A DNA stretch of 64,000 nucleotides from Litchfieldella rifensis (GTDB taxonomy: Bacteria; Pseudomonadota; Gammaproteobacteria; Pseudomonadales; Halomonadaceae). The position numbers and the translations under genes are program-made. The stretch's first letter is position 1. Every line of letters starts with the position of its first letter. Location: contig NZ_JBHRUG010000017.1 of NCBI RefSeq assembly GCF_042646605.1, positions 124,001 to 188,000 of the forward strand, given 5' to 3'. The notes below the pieces were generated by a model, which saw nothing but the letters and a program-made list of their open reading frames with translations, did no database searches and was not told the DNA's origin. Shown one piece after another: positions 8,928 through 17,598 of this stretch.

Positions 8928-10304
8928 CTACGCCGAGGCGTCGAACACCTGCTTGACCAGCTCGGCGAGCGTCGGGTGGATGTGGATGCTGTCACGCACC
9001 CGCTCCGCCTTGGCCCCCGGGGTGTTCATGGCGACCACCACCTCGTGAATGAGATCGGCTGCCTGGGGCCCGACCAGATGGAAGCCCAGGATTCGATCGC
9101 TGCCCTTCTCGACCAGCAGTTTCGCAAAGCCCGGTGGTGAACCGACGATCTTGCCCTTCGCAAAATCGGCGTAATTCTTCCGGGCCACGGTGTAATCGAG
9201 GCCCTGGTCGCGACAGGCGCGCTCGGTTAGCCCGACCGAGCCGATCTGCGGGTTGCTGAACACGGCGTGCGGGTTGGCGGTGTAGTCGACGGTAAGGGAG
9301 GCACCGTGCGCGTTGTGGTAGGCAAGCTCACCTTCGTAGCTCGAGGTGTGCTTGAACATTCCCTGTCCGATGACGTCGCCATAGGCATAGATGTCGGGGT
9401 GCGTGGTCCGAAGCCCGTCGTCGACCATCACGAAGCCGCGGTCGTCAAGCTCGACCCCCGTCTGCTCCAGCGCGAGTCCATCGGTGTTGGGACGCCGACC
9501 GGTGGCCAACAGGATCTGATCGCCGAGCACGGTACGCTCGCCGTCGTCGGTGGTGACGACCAGGCCGCACTGCCCATCGCGCACCAGCGCCTGGCGTGCC
9601 TCGGCTTGCAGCAGGAGCTCTACCCGCTTGCCAAGCTCCTGCGTGAACAGTGCCCGCACGTCGTCGTCTTCGGCCAGCAGGCATTCGGAATGGTCGATCA
9701 GTGTTACGCGGGTGCCCAGGGCGGAGAAAAAATGGGCAAACTCGCAGCCGATGTAGCCGCCGCCGAGGATGATCAGGTGCTCGGGCTGCTCGGTGAGGTC
9801 GAAGATGACGGACTCGTTGGTGAGGAACCCGCTCTCCGCCAACCCGGGGAGCGGCGGGATCGCGGGTCGTGCGCCCGCAGCGATGAAGATCCGCTCTGCG
9901 GTCAGCTGGCTCCCATCCTCCATCTCGATCAGTTTGTCGTCCACAAAACGCCCCTGGCCATAGAAGGGGGCGAAGGCGCCTTCCACCCAGCGGCGCACGG
10001 CGGCGGCGTCGTCCTCGCGCCGCCGGCGGACCGTTCCGAGAACGGCCTGGAAGTCGACGCGAACCGACGACTGATCCAGGTGGATACCAAAGTCCCCGGC
10101 GTACCGGATCGTCTGCATCACTTCGGCAGCCTGAATCAGGCCCTTCGTCGGGATGCAGCCGCGGTTCACGCAGGTACCGCCGAGCTGGTCGGGACGGTCA
10201 TCGACCAGCGCGACTGACTTGCCGTCCTGCCGAGCGTAATAGGCGGCAGTCAGGCCGGAGCCGCCGCCGATGCAGATCACGTCGTAGCGCTCAATCGCAG
10301 CCAT
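8928..10304 (-). CDS. Dihydrolipoamide-dehydrogenase-like flavoprotein disulfide reductase
   Basis: 458-residue class I pyridine nucleotide-disulfide oxidoreductase. Visible parts are the FAD-binding YDVICIGGGSGLTAAYYA, the redox-active pair in GGTCVNRGCIPTK, the NAD(P)-binding ILGGGYIGCEFAHFFSALG, the second FAD contact IYAYGDV, and the catalytic HIHPTLAE at the C-terminus. The C-terminus lacks the vicinal cysteines of mercuric reductase, so MerA is unlikely. No lipoyl-dependent complex genes are nearby, so the substrate is uncertain: dihydrolipoamide, glutathione, mycothione-type or metal-linked thiols are all possible. The gene is divergent to the metal exporter at 10615, which could mean a shared stress response. 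The ATG at 10304 has an AGGA-type ribosome site. Confidence 0.85.
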   Translation of the reverse strand: MAAIERYDVICIGGGSGLTAAYYARQDGKSVALVDDRPDQLGGTCVNRGCIPTKGLIQAAEVMQTIRYAGDFGIHLDQSSVRVDFQAVLGTVRRRREDDAAAVRRWVEGAFAPFYGQGRFVDDKLIEMEDGSQLTAERIFIAAGARPAIPPLPGLAESGFLTNESVIFDLTEQPEHLIILGGGYIGCEFAHFFSALGTRVTLIDHSECLLAEDDDVRALFTQELGKRVELLLQAEARQALVRDGQCGLVVTTDDGERTVLGDQILLATGRRPNTDGLALEQTGVELDDRGFVMVDDGLRTTHPDIYAYGDVIGQGMFKHTSSYEGELAYHNAHGASLTVDYTANPHAVFSNPQIGSVGLTERACRDQGLDYTVARKNYADFAKGKIVGSPPGFAKLLVEKGSDRILGFHLVGPQAADLIHEVVVAMNTPGAKAERVRDSIHIHPTLAELVKQVFDASA

Positions 10305-10443
10305 GGTGTTCCTCCACGCGTCACTGCGCGGCGCGAGTACGGGGCTGGGGCATCGGACGCCAAAACGAGATCCGCCACCCTGTGCCGCGCTCGATGTGGT
10401 TCGGCCGGCCTTGTCGAGGTCGGCGATCAGGTTCTGCTTTTGC

Positions 10444-10458
10444 GAGTGTAGTTCACTC
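10444..10458. promoter_or_regulatory. Inverted repeat in the divergent region 10305-10614
   Basis: The 310-base gap between the reductase and the exporter has no gene. Its most notable element is the perfect inverted repeat GAGTG-TAGTT-CACTC. This is the size of a MerR- or other dimer-binding operator and could regulate either flanking gene. No cognate regulator gene is adjacent, so the assignment is weak. Confidence 0.3.
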
Positions 10459-10614
10459 TATGCCCGTCACAGGGGGCGAAAGATGGCTTCAGGAGCCGGT
10501 CACAATAACGTGAAATGATGCACTGAAGATTGGCGTGTTGTAGTCGCGTCCCATTGTGGGCCTTGTCTATCATCGATGAATGGATGCGTTAGCCAACCAA
10601 GGAGGACGACTGTC

Positions 10615-11556
10615 ATGCACCATCACAACCTGAGCGCCTGGCAGCACGGCCATACCTTCGAACAGGATCGGGTCCGTGTCGGAGAGAGACGCACCCGGCT
10701 CGTCGTGGTCCTCACCTTGGTGACCATGGTCGTCGAAATCGCGGCCGGCCTGCTTTACGGTTCGATTGCGTTGCTGGCCGATGGGCTGCACATGGGCTCG
10801 CATGCAACGGCGCTCGGCATTGCTGCCTTCGCCTATGCCTACGCTCGTCGCCACGCACGGGATGACCGCTTCAGCTTCGGCACTGGCAAGGTCAATGCGC
10901 TGGGTGGTTTTGCCGGGGCGGTGCTGCTGGCCGGATTCGCCCTCTACATGGGCATCGAGAGTGTGGCCCGATTCGTCAATCCCGTGGATATCGTATTCGA
11001 CAAGGCCATTGCCGTGGCCGTCATCGGTCTCGCCGTCAACGGTGTGTCAGCCTGGATTCTCGGAGGCGGGGACCATCATCATTACGCTGAGCATTCCGGT
11101 CATCAACATTCCGACCACAACCGTCGGGCGGCCTATTTCCATGTCCTGGCGGACGCCTTGACCTCGTTCCTGGCGATCGTCGCGTTGCTGGCGGCCAAGT
11201 ATCTCGGTTGGCAATGGATGGATCCGGCCATGGGCCTCGTCGGTGCCGTGCTGGTGACCCGTTGGTCCTGGGGCTTGCTGCGCGATAGCAGCCAGGTGTT
11301 GCTCGACCGGCAGGCTAGAGCGCTGGCTCCTGAGGTTCGCGACCTCCTTGAAGGTGGCACCAGTGATCGGATCAGTGATCTGCATATCTGGTCGATCGGG
11401 CCCGGGATCTACGCGGGGATCATCGCCCTGGTGTCGGACCAGCCCCAGCCGCCCCACGTGTATCGAAGCAAGCTGGAAGCCAGACTCCCCGAGCTGGTTC
11501 ACACCACGATAGAGGTCGAGCCTTGCACCGATATCGGCCACGTCTCGGCCGCCTAG
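10615..11556 (+). CDS. Cation diffusion facilitator, DmeF-like metal exporter
   Basis: CDF-family inner-membrane antiporter of about 313 residues. I choose the ATG at 10615 (MHHHNLSAWQHGH) because AAGGAGG lies 8 bases before it; a frame opening at 10576 lacks a site. There are six membrane segments, and the metal-binding HxxxD patterns are in segment 2 (LADGLHMGSHA) and segment 5 (HVLADALTS). A histidine-rich cytoplasmic loop (DHHHYAEHSGHQHSDH) lies between segments 4 and 5. The His-rich N-terminus and the loop fit the DmeF group that exports cobalt, nickel or zinc. Metal specificity cannot be read from the sequence. Confidence 0.88.
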   Translation: MHHHNLSAWQHGHTFEQDRVRVGERRTRLVVVLTLVTMVVEIAAGLLYGSIALLADGLHMGSHATALGIAAFAYAYARRHARDDRFSFGTGKVNALGGFAGAVLLAGFALYMGIESVARFVNPVDIVFDKAIAVAVIGLAVNGVSAWILGGGDHHHYAEHSGHQHSDHNRRAAYFHVLADALTSFLAIVALLAAKYLGWQWMDPAMGLVGAVLVTRWSWGLLRDSSQVLLDRQARALAPEVRDLLEGGTSDRISDLHIWSIGPGIYAGIIALVSDQPQPPHVYRSKLEARLPELVHTTIEVEPCTDIGHVSAA

Positions 11557-11640
11557 TATTCGAAAGACGATCCTATTGACGGCGGCACCGCCGATGGGGA
11601 TTGCCATACCGACCAGCACCCCGACCTGAGGCGGGATCGC

Positions 11641-11703
11641 CGTTTGCTCCAAACGATTCCCGGCATCGGGTCCGCCGTCTCGCTCAGGCTATTGGCGCTT
11701 TAC
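11641..11703 (+). pseudogene. Remnant of an IS110-family transposase
   Basis: A short open stretch encodes LLQTIPGIGSAVSLRLLAL, matching the start of the C-terminal Transposase_20 region of IS110/IS116/IS902 transposases (consensus TIPGIG). Neither the upstream catalytic DEDD domain nor the rest of the C-terminal domain is present. It lies in the 534-base gene-free gap after the metal exporter. Confidence 0.55.
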
Positions 11704-11833
11704 CATATTAGGTGTCATGTATCTCATTTCTCTGGATATCCGCGAACGCTTCCGCGATGCGGGGTGGTGCGGTGGGGCTAGGTACGTATGAAGAGCATAT
11801 ACTGTGAGTCAGCTGAGCCACCCGGGAGCCTGC

Positions 11834-11972
11834 GCTTTGTCTGAAAACTGCCTGCGCTCGATCATACGGCGTTAAAAATCAGCTCAAAATACTCATTTAC
11901 ACCCCATAAACTCCGTCTTCTCGCTGATTTTTGCCTTGTCTGATCATCGCTCGACGACTTTTCAGAAAAAGC
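11834..11972. mobile_element. MITE-like element with long imperfect terminal inverted repeats
   Basis: The left end GCTTTGTCTGAAAACTGC (11834-11851) and the right end, read on the minus strand, GCTTTTTCTGAAAAGTCG (11972-11955) match at 14 of 18 positions. The similarity continues inward through GATCA and AAAAATCAGC on both arms, giving arms of about 50 bases around a roughly 40-base centre. No ORF is inside. I see no clear target duplication. It may be a non-autonomous element or the fused ends of a deleted insertion sequence. Confidence 0.5.
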
Positions 11973-12098
11973 TTGGAGACAGAACGCCAGCTCGGATGTT
12001 CTTTGGCGAGTACCCCGGAACCCTGAAAACTGTGGGTGCTGCATTTGTTATTTGAATCCAGTAACTAAAATCCATAGGGCAAGAGGCTAGTGGAAAAT

Positions 12099-13763
12099 AT
12101 GCGTCGTCATAGTCAGTTGCAAAAACCTGGTTTTTCCAAGTGGATTATGCCGTGGGGAGTTGCTTTTCTGCTAGCTTATGGTCCGGTTCTGGCACAGGAG
12201 GTTTTGCCTGACACCAAGATTCCGGAGTCACAAGAAATCGAGACACCACATGACCAGGGAAAGGGTAACGATAGTGGTAGAACCACTGCTAAAGATATTG
12301 ACCGCGATGCCGAAAATTCCCAATCCTCACGTTCTCAACAGATGGATGCTGCGTATGCTCGCCCACCTATTACCGAAGTTGCCAAAACGACAAGCCATTC
12401 CCTCGAAGTGCGTGGTGAAACGATTGTTTATGAGGCGACTGCCGGGACACTGACAATTCGCGATGATAAGGGCATGCCCACCGCCAGTGTGTTCTACGTT
12501 GCCTATACGGTGGCGCATGAAGATGATCAGCCCCGACCGGTGACCTTTTTCTACAATGGAGGCCCAGGCTCGGCGAGCCTATGGCTTCATATGGGATCGT
12601 TTGGTCCTGTGCGTGCCAAAACCGATGAACCGAAATCACTGGGCTCACCTCCCTATGAATTAGAGACCAATTCGGAGACTTTGATTGACAAGACCGACAT
12701 GGTGTTCATCGATGCCGTAGGTACCGGCTATTCTCGACCCCTTGATGGCACGGGGATGGATGAATTTACAGGGGTCGATCAGGACGCAGAGGCCTTTTCC
12801 AGAGCTATCATACGTTATGTGACACTCAACAAACGCTGGAATGCGCCGAAATTCCTGTTAGGTGAATCGTATGGTGCCACGCGCTCCGCAGTAGTTGCCA
12901 ATTTGCTGGAGTCTAGAGGAGTGGCGGTTAACGGCGCCATCCTGTTATCACCGATTCTCGACTATACAGTACTCGATAGGGATCGATATTACGTCAACAT
13001 GCTGCCAACTTATGCGGCAGCGGCATGGTATCACGATAAGGTCGTGAACAAACCAGAAAATTTGGAAGATTTTATACAGCAGGCGAGAGAGTTTTCTGGT
13101 GACACCTATGTCCAAGCCTTGGCTGAAGGGGATCTCATCAGTGAAGCAAAGGCCAACGAGGTTGCACAGCAGATGAGCCATTTTATCGGCCTTTCTGCCG
13201 CCTATCTTCTACAATCCAATCTTCGTGTTCCCGAATGGCGTTTTCGCAAGGAGTTGCTTCGTGATCAACGTTTGACGATTGGACGTTTCGATGCTCGGTA
13301 CACGGGTATGGACGAAGATGCTGCTGGTGGGAGGGCAGGAATGGATCCCTCAGAAACGGCGGTCAAAGGTGCTTATCATGCGTTACTTCGGGACTATCTA
13401 GTACGTATGCTAGAGTATGACAGCGATCTTGATTATAGAGTTCTTCATCAGGGCGAGGTGGGTGAATGGGATTGGAGTCACAACCGGCATCAGTCTCCTA
13501 AGGCTACTGTTGATCTGTCCGAAGTGATACGAAAAAACCCGCACTTCAAAGTTATATCTTTGAACGGTTATTATGACCTTGCAACACCATTTCTCGGTAC
13601 GGAATACGATCTTTCACACTTGAGTCTCGAACCAGTGCTGCGACAGAATATCAGCATTAGGTACTATCCATCCGGCCACATGATTTATCTCAATCCCGAT
13701 GCTTTAGCAGAGATGCGGAATGATGTTGTTGAATTTTTGGAGGAGGCGATAGGCGATCGCTAG
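12099..13763 (+). CDS. Secreted serine carboxypeptidase, peptidase family S10
   Basis: A protein of about 554 residues, starting at ATG 12099 or GTG 12090 (three residues longer). An N-terminal signal peptide is present (WIMPWGVAFLLAYGPVLAQ). Family S10 features are the oxyanion region FFYNGGPGSASLWLHMGSFG, the nucleophile in LLGESYGATRSA, the catalytic aspartate in LNGYYDLATPF and the histidine in YPSGHMIYL, giving a complete Ser-Asp-His triad. It should remove C-terminal residues from peptides outside the cytoplasm. A polar stretch of about 60 residues between the signal and the catalytic domain is low in complexity. The gene is visibly AT-richer than its neighbours and lies just after IS/MITE remnants, which points to horizontal acquisition. 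It stands alone with no operon partner. Confidence 0.88.
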   Translation: MRRHSQLQKPGFSKWIMPWGVAFLLAYGPVLAQEVLPDTKIPESQEIETPHDQGKGNDSGRTTAKDIDRDAENSQSSRSQQMDAAYARPPITEVAKTTSHSLEVRGETIVYEATAGTLTIRDDKGMPTASVFYVAYTVAHEDDQPRPVTFFYNGGPGSASLWLHMGSFGPVRAKTDEPKSLGSPPYELETNSETLIDKTDMVFIDAVGTGYSRPLDGTGMDEFTGVDQDAEAFSRAIIRYVTLNKRWNAPKFLLGESYGATRSAVVANLLESRGVAVNGAILLSPILDYTVLDRDRYYVNMLPTYAAAAWYHDKVVNKPENLEDFIQQAREFSGDTYVQALAEGDLISEAKANEVAQQMSHFIGLSAAYLLQSNLRVPEWRFRKELLRDQRLTIGRFDARYTGMDEDAAGGRAGMDPSETAVKGAYHALLRDYLVRMLEYDSDLDYRVLHQGEVGEWDWSHNRHQSPKATVDLSEVIRKNPHFKVISLNGYYDLATPFLGTEYDLSHLSLEPVLRQNISIRYYPSGHMIYLNPDALAEMRNDVVEFLEEAIGDR

Positions 13764-14058
13764 CTAGCATTGCGCACGCTGCGATAAATATATCAGGCAT
13801 CAGTGGATTATAAGGCGCAGATCAAAGAATGGTTGTGGAACGATAAGAAGAGACTTGATGCCTTATGACGTCCAACACCTGTTGTGACCTGATGTTACGG
13901 ATGAAGCTCTGGGTGTGGCAGTAACCGATGTCCTGACGAAAAATTGCATCTCGCTTTGGAACAGTATGCTGGATTCTTCGACCAGGAGAGGGTATTCCAT
14001 TATACCCGTGAGGCAGTAAGCTGTAGGCTTTCCAGCAGCGTCCGACAGGGAGATCACC
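13764..14058. other. Intergenic gap between the carboxypeptidase and the DUF4236 gene
   Basis: Nearly 300 bases with no supported gene. Open frames here on the minus strand overlap the DUF4236 gene and look like shadows. No clear terminator is visible. Confidence 0.4.
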
Positions 14059-15291
14059 GTGGGCTTTCGCTTCCAGCGCCGTATCCGCCTGGCACCCGGT
14101 ATACGTCTCAACGCCAGCAAGAGCGAGCTGAGGCTCTCGGTTGGACCCCGCGGTGCTAGCCCGAACGTCGGATCAAGCGGCGTCCATGACCACGCAAGAA
14201 TTCTCGGTACCGAGTTGGCTGACGGTGCGGAGCACGATAAGCGTGGTAAGCAGGAGAGCCCCGCTGGTGTCTCAGAGAGTGAACGCCGCCCGGTGCGTGC
14301 CCTGGAGGCCTTGTTGAAGGAAGGAGGCAGTCTGCCGTTACGGCTCGAGATCAATAAGTCAGGGGACATCAGCTATCGGCATGGCGATGGGACGCCGATG
14401 GGCGCCCATGACGCCAGACTGCTGCGCCGTCATGCTGGCGATGGGATCCGTGAGCAGTTGTCTACCCACTGTGAGCGGCTCAATGCCGATCTCGAAAGCC
14501 TGGCGCTGTTGCATGTTCAGACACCACCGCCGGGTCGCCACATGGGTTATCAGCCATGCCATTTCCCGGAGCCACCACCAGCATTTCCGATACTGCAGCA
14601 GCCGACCAGGTGGCAGCAGCTATGGCCAGCGGCTCGCCGTCGTATCGAAGAGGAGAATCTCCGGCGTGAGGAGGTCCATGAAAAGGCCTACCGCGCCTGG
14701 GAGTGGGACAAGGCCGAGCACGATAGCCGGGAGTTTGCCCGGGAGCAGCGCGAGACCCATGCTGTCCTGGACAATTTGGAGGCCATGGAACAGACCCTGG
14801 CCGAGCGGCTCGAGGAGATTTCTTGGCCACGAGAGACAGTCGTCGATTTCGACTTTGGGGATGACGCTCGTACCATCGCCGTGGATATCGATCTACCTGG
14901 CGAAGACGAGATGCCCGACCGGCAATGGACGATGCCCGTCAAGCGTCTCAAGCTGACTCCCAGAAAGCTCAGCGCCACCCGTCAGCGCAAGCTCTATAAC
15001 GACTATGTGCACGGAGCGGTTTTCTTTGTACTTGGGACCGTCTTCGCCCGTCTACCCAAAGTGGAGCGGGCAGTGGTCTCCGGCTATCGCCAAGTCACCG
15101 ATCCTGCCACAGGTGACAGCCGCGACCAGTATCTCTACACCATCAAGGTCGCCCGAAAAGAATGGGAGCGGATTCACGTCGACCAACTGGAGCAGGTCGG
15201 TCCGGCTCACGCACTCGATGCATTCACCCTACGTCGCGACATGACCAAGACAGGCATCTTCCGCGATATCGAGCCGTTCGGGTTGGGTTGA
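14059..15291 (+). CDS. DUF4236 domain protein
   Basis: 410-residue protein starting with GTG at 14059 after GGGAGATCACC. The N-terminus MGFRFQRRIRLAPGIRLNAS is the hallmark of DUF4236, a short N-terminal domain of unknown function. The remainder is charged and probably helical (residues 190-260 rich in Glu, Arg and Lys, with coiled-coil character). A C-terminal region carries RAVVSGYRQVTDPATGDSRD. No membrane segment or known catalytic motif is seen. In other bacteria DUF4236 proteins are accessory genes of unknown role, sometimes near mobile elements; here the gene stands alone. No function can be assigned. Confidence 0.75.
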   Translation: MGFRFQRRIRLAPGIRLNASKSELRLSVGPRGASPNVGSSGVHDHARILGTELADGAEHDKRGKQESPAGVSESERRPVRALEALLKEGGSLPLRLEINKSGDISYRHGDGTPMGAHDARLLRRHAGDGIREQLSTHCERLNADLESLALLHVQTPPPGRHMGYQPCHFPEPPPAFPILQQPTRWQQLWPAARRRIEEENLRREEVHEKAYRAWEWDKAEHDSREFAREQRETHAVLDNLEAMEQTLAERLEEISWPRETVVDFDFGDDARTIAVDIDLPGEDEMPDRQWTMPVKRLKLTPRKLSATRQRKLYNDYVHGAVFFVLGTVFARLPKVERAVVSGYRQVTDPATGDSRDQYLYTIKVARKEWERIHVDQLEQVGPAHALDAFTLRRDMTKTGIFRDIEPFGLG

Positions 15292-15417
15292 CGGTGGGGT
15301 GCCGGCATCACCAAAGACACGCCTGTCATCGTCACGTACCAGGTCGGCTGCCACGGTGACATCGGCCACGCGACGCCTCTTGCCTCCACGCCCCGGGAAG
15401 ACGCCCAGCAGACGCGT

Positions 15418-15858
15418 CTAGTTGAAGGTATGCACCTTCAGCCGCAGACTGCCGTCGTCCTGTTTCTTGAAGACGTGCGTCGCTATGCCGCTGAAGGCCG
15501 CCGGTGCTCCCGCATCATCCTTTCCCTCCGCGGACCATTTTGCGGTCGACACGACCAGCTCGCCATCGTTGATGGCCTCGATCAGCTCGAGCTTGTGCCC
15601 GGTCACGCCGTTCGCGAACAGACCGGCGAAGAACTCCTCGACCCCCGAGGGTCCCTTGATGATGTCGTGACTCGCCGGCAGGAATAGCGTGTCTTCGGTA
15701 TACAAGGATGCAAGGCTCTCGGCATCGGTCTCGTTGAACGTGGCATCCCATTTGGCGTAGGCGGCGCTGACGTCCTCCTCGAGCGATCCGGCCTGGACTG
15801 TGATCGGCATCAGGAGTGCGATGCAGACGGCAAGTGTCGCGATGCGTAACGGTGTCAT
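15418..15858 (-). CDS. Secreted SnoaL/DUF4440-like protein
   Basis: 146-residue protein with ATG at 15858, preceded by GGAGGAAG; an upstream extension to 15984 has no ribosome site and is rejected. It has a signal peptide (TLAVCIALLMPITVQAG), then a single domain of the NTF2/SnoaL type: AAYAKWDATFNETDAESLAS, LYTEDTLFLPASHDIIKG and GVEEFFAGLF. The last strand ends VFKKQDDGSLRLKVHTFN. Such proteins bind small hydrophobic molecules or act as isomerase-like enzymes, but the periplasmic members are mostly uncharacterised. It is monocistronic. Confidence 0.75.
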   Translation of the reverse strand: MTPLRIATLAVCIALLMPITVQAGSLEEDVSAAYAKWDATFNETDAESLASLYTEDTLFLPASHDIIKGPSGVEEFFAGLFANGVTGHKLELIEAINDGELVVSTAKWSAEGKDDAGAPAAFSGIATHVFKKQDDGSLRLKVHTFN

Positions 15859-16247
15859 GGCTTCCTCCTCGGGCTTTGCCGCAGTAGCCCTGGCCAAGCC
15901 GGCTGCCGACGCAACGTCAGCCGTGGCGAGATCCCACAGCGGCAGTGTAGTGCGGTAGGGAGTAATAATAGTAACTATACACACGAACTAGTGTGCGCAC
16001 CTCTTTTGAATGGAACGAGTTTAGGGGAATTCAACTCCGGTGTAAGTAATGTATGGGATGGATAATCTATTATGATATCAAAAATGAAAAGAATAAGTGT
16101 GAGGCTGGTTTTTAACATTCACAAAAAGTGTATGGGGTGAGGAATGAAGAAGTGAATATTCAATTCCACTCTGCCAACTGCTGGTTGGCTTTGAGCCGCT
16201 GGCGTTGGTGGAGAACCCCTTCAAAAATTCCTGACAAGTCGCTGTGT
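15859..16247. other. AT-rich gap of about 390 bases
   Basis: No gene is supported. From about 16000 to 16140 the composition drops to markedly AT-rich, unlike the neighbours. A plus-strand frame across 16128-16658 is the shadow of the DUF1992 gene on the other strand. I see no clear promoter, terminator or repeat. Confidence 0.4.
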
Positions 16248-16631
16248 TCATCGATCAGGGCCCTCCTTATCCAACCGCTTGATCAGTTTGGCTCGATATT
16301 CGCCCCGCTCCAGCAACAGGCTCGGGGCATGCCCCTGTGCCTGCAAACGGGCACGCAGCAAATTGAGACGAGCGCAGGCCTGTTCCCGCTCCTCGTCCTG
16401 GTCCAGACGGGCGATCAGACTTTCCACCTCGCGGATTTCGCGCACCAGCTCCATCTCTGGCGGCAAATAGCCGGCATTTTTCAACAGCCGGTAACCGGCC
16501 CGAAGCTCTGCAGGAACCATGCTGTCGTCATCCAACTGCAACGGCTTGCCACTACCCGGCAAGCGATCAAGTTCGCCGTTTTCAAGGGCGTTTTGGATAT
16601 GGGCTTCCGCCAGCTGATCGACCAAGGACAT
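16248..16631 (-). CDS. DUF1992 (DnaJ-homologue C28-like) protein
   Basis: 127-residue cytoplasmic protein that is almost entirely one DUF1992 domain. The signature is VDQLAEAHIQNALENGELDR, then LPGSGKPLQLDDD, VPAELRAGYRLLKNAGYLPPE, and a C-terminal helical region rich in charged residues. The family is found in bacteria and as the C-terminal part of eukaryotic DNAJC28; its function is unknown. The plus-strand frame in the same place lacks any family resemblance. Start at 16631 is ATG. Confidence 0.85.
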   Translation of the reverse strand: MSLVDQLAEAHIQNALENGELDRLPGSGKPLQLDDDSMVPAELRAGYRLLKNAGYLPPEMELVREIREVESLIARLDQDEEREQACARLNLLRARLQAQGHAPSLLLERGEYRAKLIKRLDKEGPDR

Positions 16632-16700
16632 GCAGTATTTCCCCCAATATACGGATAGCAGTTCACACGGCCTCTGTCGCTGAGCATAACATCTTCAATA

Positions 16701-16950
16701 GTGTTGCGACTGGACTCCCTCGGCTGGGTGGAGGAGGGTACCGCCGATCTGGGTATCCCGTTTCGCCAGCAGGGGCAGGATTCCCGGCTGGAGGAGCAGG
16801 TATCGGTGGTCGGACGCGATCACTCCCTGGTCTGCCTGACGGCCCCGGACGCAAGTGACTTTGCCGCCCACCGCCAGCTGATGATCGCCTCGCAGACCCG
16901 CAACGAGTCCAATGCTCCTCTCGGTGCCCGTTTATGCGGTGCGGGGGTAA
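16701..16950 (+). pseudogene. Remnant of a LysR-type regulator (ligand-binding domain fragment)
   Basis: A frame of about 80 residues reads LDSLGWVEEGTADLGIPF, then VVGRDHSL and AAHRQLMIASQTRNESNAP, which follow the order of motifs in the effector domain of LysR-type regulators. No helix-turn-helix domain lies upstream and the C-terminal part is replaced by unrelated sequence after about 16950. It is therefore a decayed internal fragment within the 465-base gap 16632-17095. Family assignment is by motif order only. Confidence 0.45.
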
Positions 16951-17095
16951 GCGATTTCCCACAATCGCGACAGGAAATCTCTTGTGGAGACGTATTTGTG
17001 ATTTTGCTAATATTGATGGCTGCGCAGGACGCGCATGTCAGCACTGCTAGGGAAAGCCGGCTGCCACTGCCAGGGAGGGCGGTGGCTTAGCTGAT

Positions 17096-17311
17096 TCATC
17101 CCGGCTTGTTGCGTACGGTGATGACGTCATGGCCGCGCACCCACACGCGCTCTCTATGGGCAATGGCCTGACTCGCGGCACGTGCCTGCTCCTCTGTTAC
17201 CTCAAAGAACGCATCGTCCTCCGTCTCCACGTAGGGATAGTCGAGAATCGCTCCTTCGTGAATGGCGGCGACCTCGCCTGCTGTTAGCTGTCGGGCTTTC
17301 TTGATTCTCAT
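17096..17311 (-). CDS. Small hypothetical protein, 71 residues
   Basis: ATG at 17311 (MRIKKARQL) with GAGGGG 5 bases upstream; a GTG at 17317 adds two residues. The sequence includes LTAGEVAAIHEGAILDYPYV and FFEVTEEQARAASQAIAHRE. It is soluble, with mixed alpha/beta character. I do not recognise a family. It lies alone between a LysR remnant and the toxin-antitoxin pair. Confidence 0.5.
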   Translation of the reverse strand: MRIKKARQLTAGEVAAIHEGAILDYPYVETEDDAFFEVTEEQARAASQAIAHRERVWVRGHDVITVRNKPG

Positions 17312-17598
17312 CTGCACCCCTCATCGGCGGGGAGGCTGTCGCTGGGGTAGCGCACGGCATTCCCCCTCTTACGCCTCGTCAGCCAGGCACCTTCCCATGG
17401 CCGTGTTCCTCGAATGCCTCCTGCCATGAGTCTAGCTCTGGCGCACTAGCCTGAGCGAAAGCCAGTGTGGCCAACGGCGCGCGCCGCCACTGCAACTGGC
17501 GGCTTCCTGTTAGTATTTCCCTTGTCACTTAATTCGCATGAGGATTTTGTGGGTGCTATAGTTCATATGTGAATTTGTCTCCGGCGGGAGGAACAACC

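Noticed and set aside
8928..10304. Mercuric reductase (MerA) identity
   Set aside because: The redox-active CVNRGC pair is present, but the C-terminal vicinal cysteines and N-terminal metal-binding domain of MerA are absent, and no mer genes are nearby.
16128..16658. Plus-strand open frame of 176 residues
   Set aside because: It lies opposite the DUF1992 gene, which has a recognisable conserved family sequence; the plus-strand product has none.
16820..17044. Minus-strand frame with two CxxC pairs resembling a zinc ribbon
   Set aside because: It overlaps the LysR remnant and has no ribosome site or wider family match; the cysteine spacing alone is not enough.
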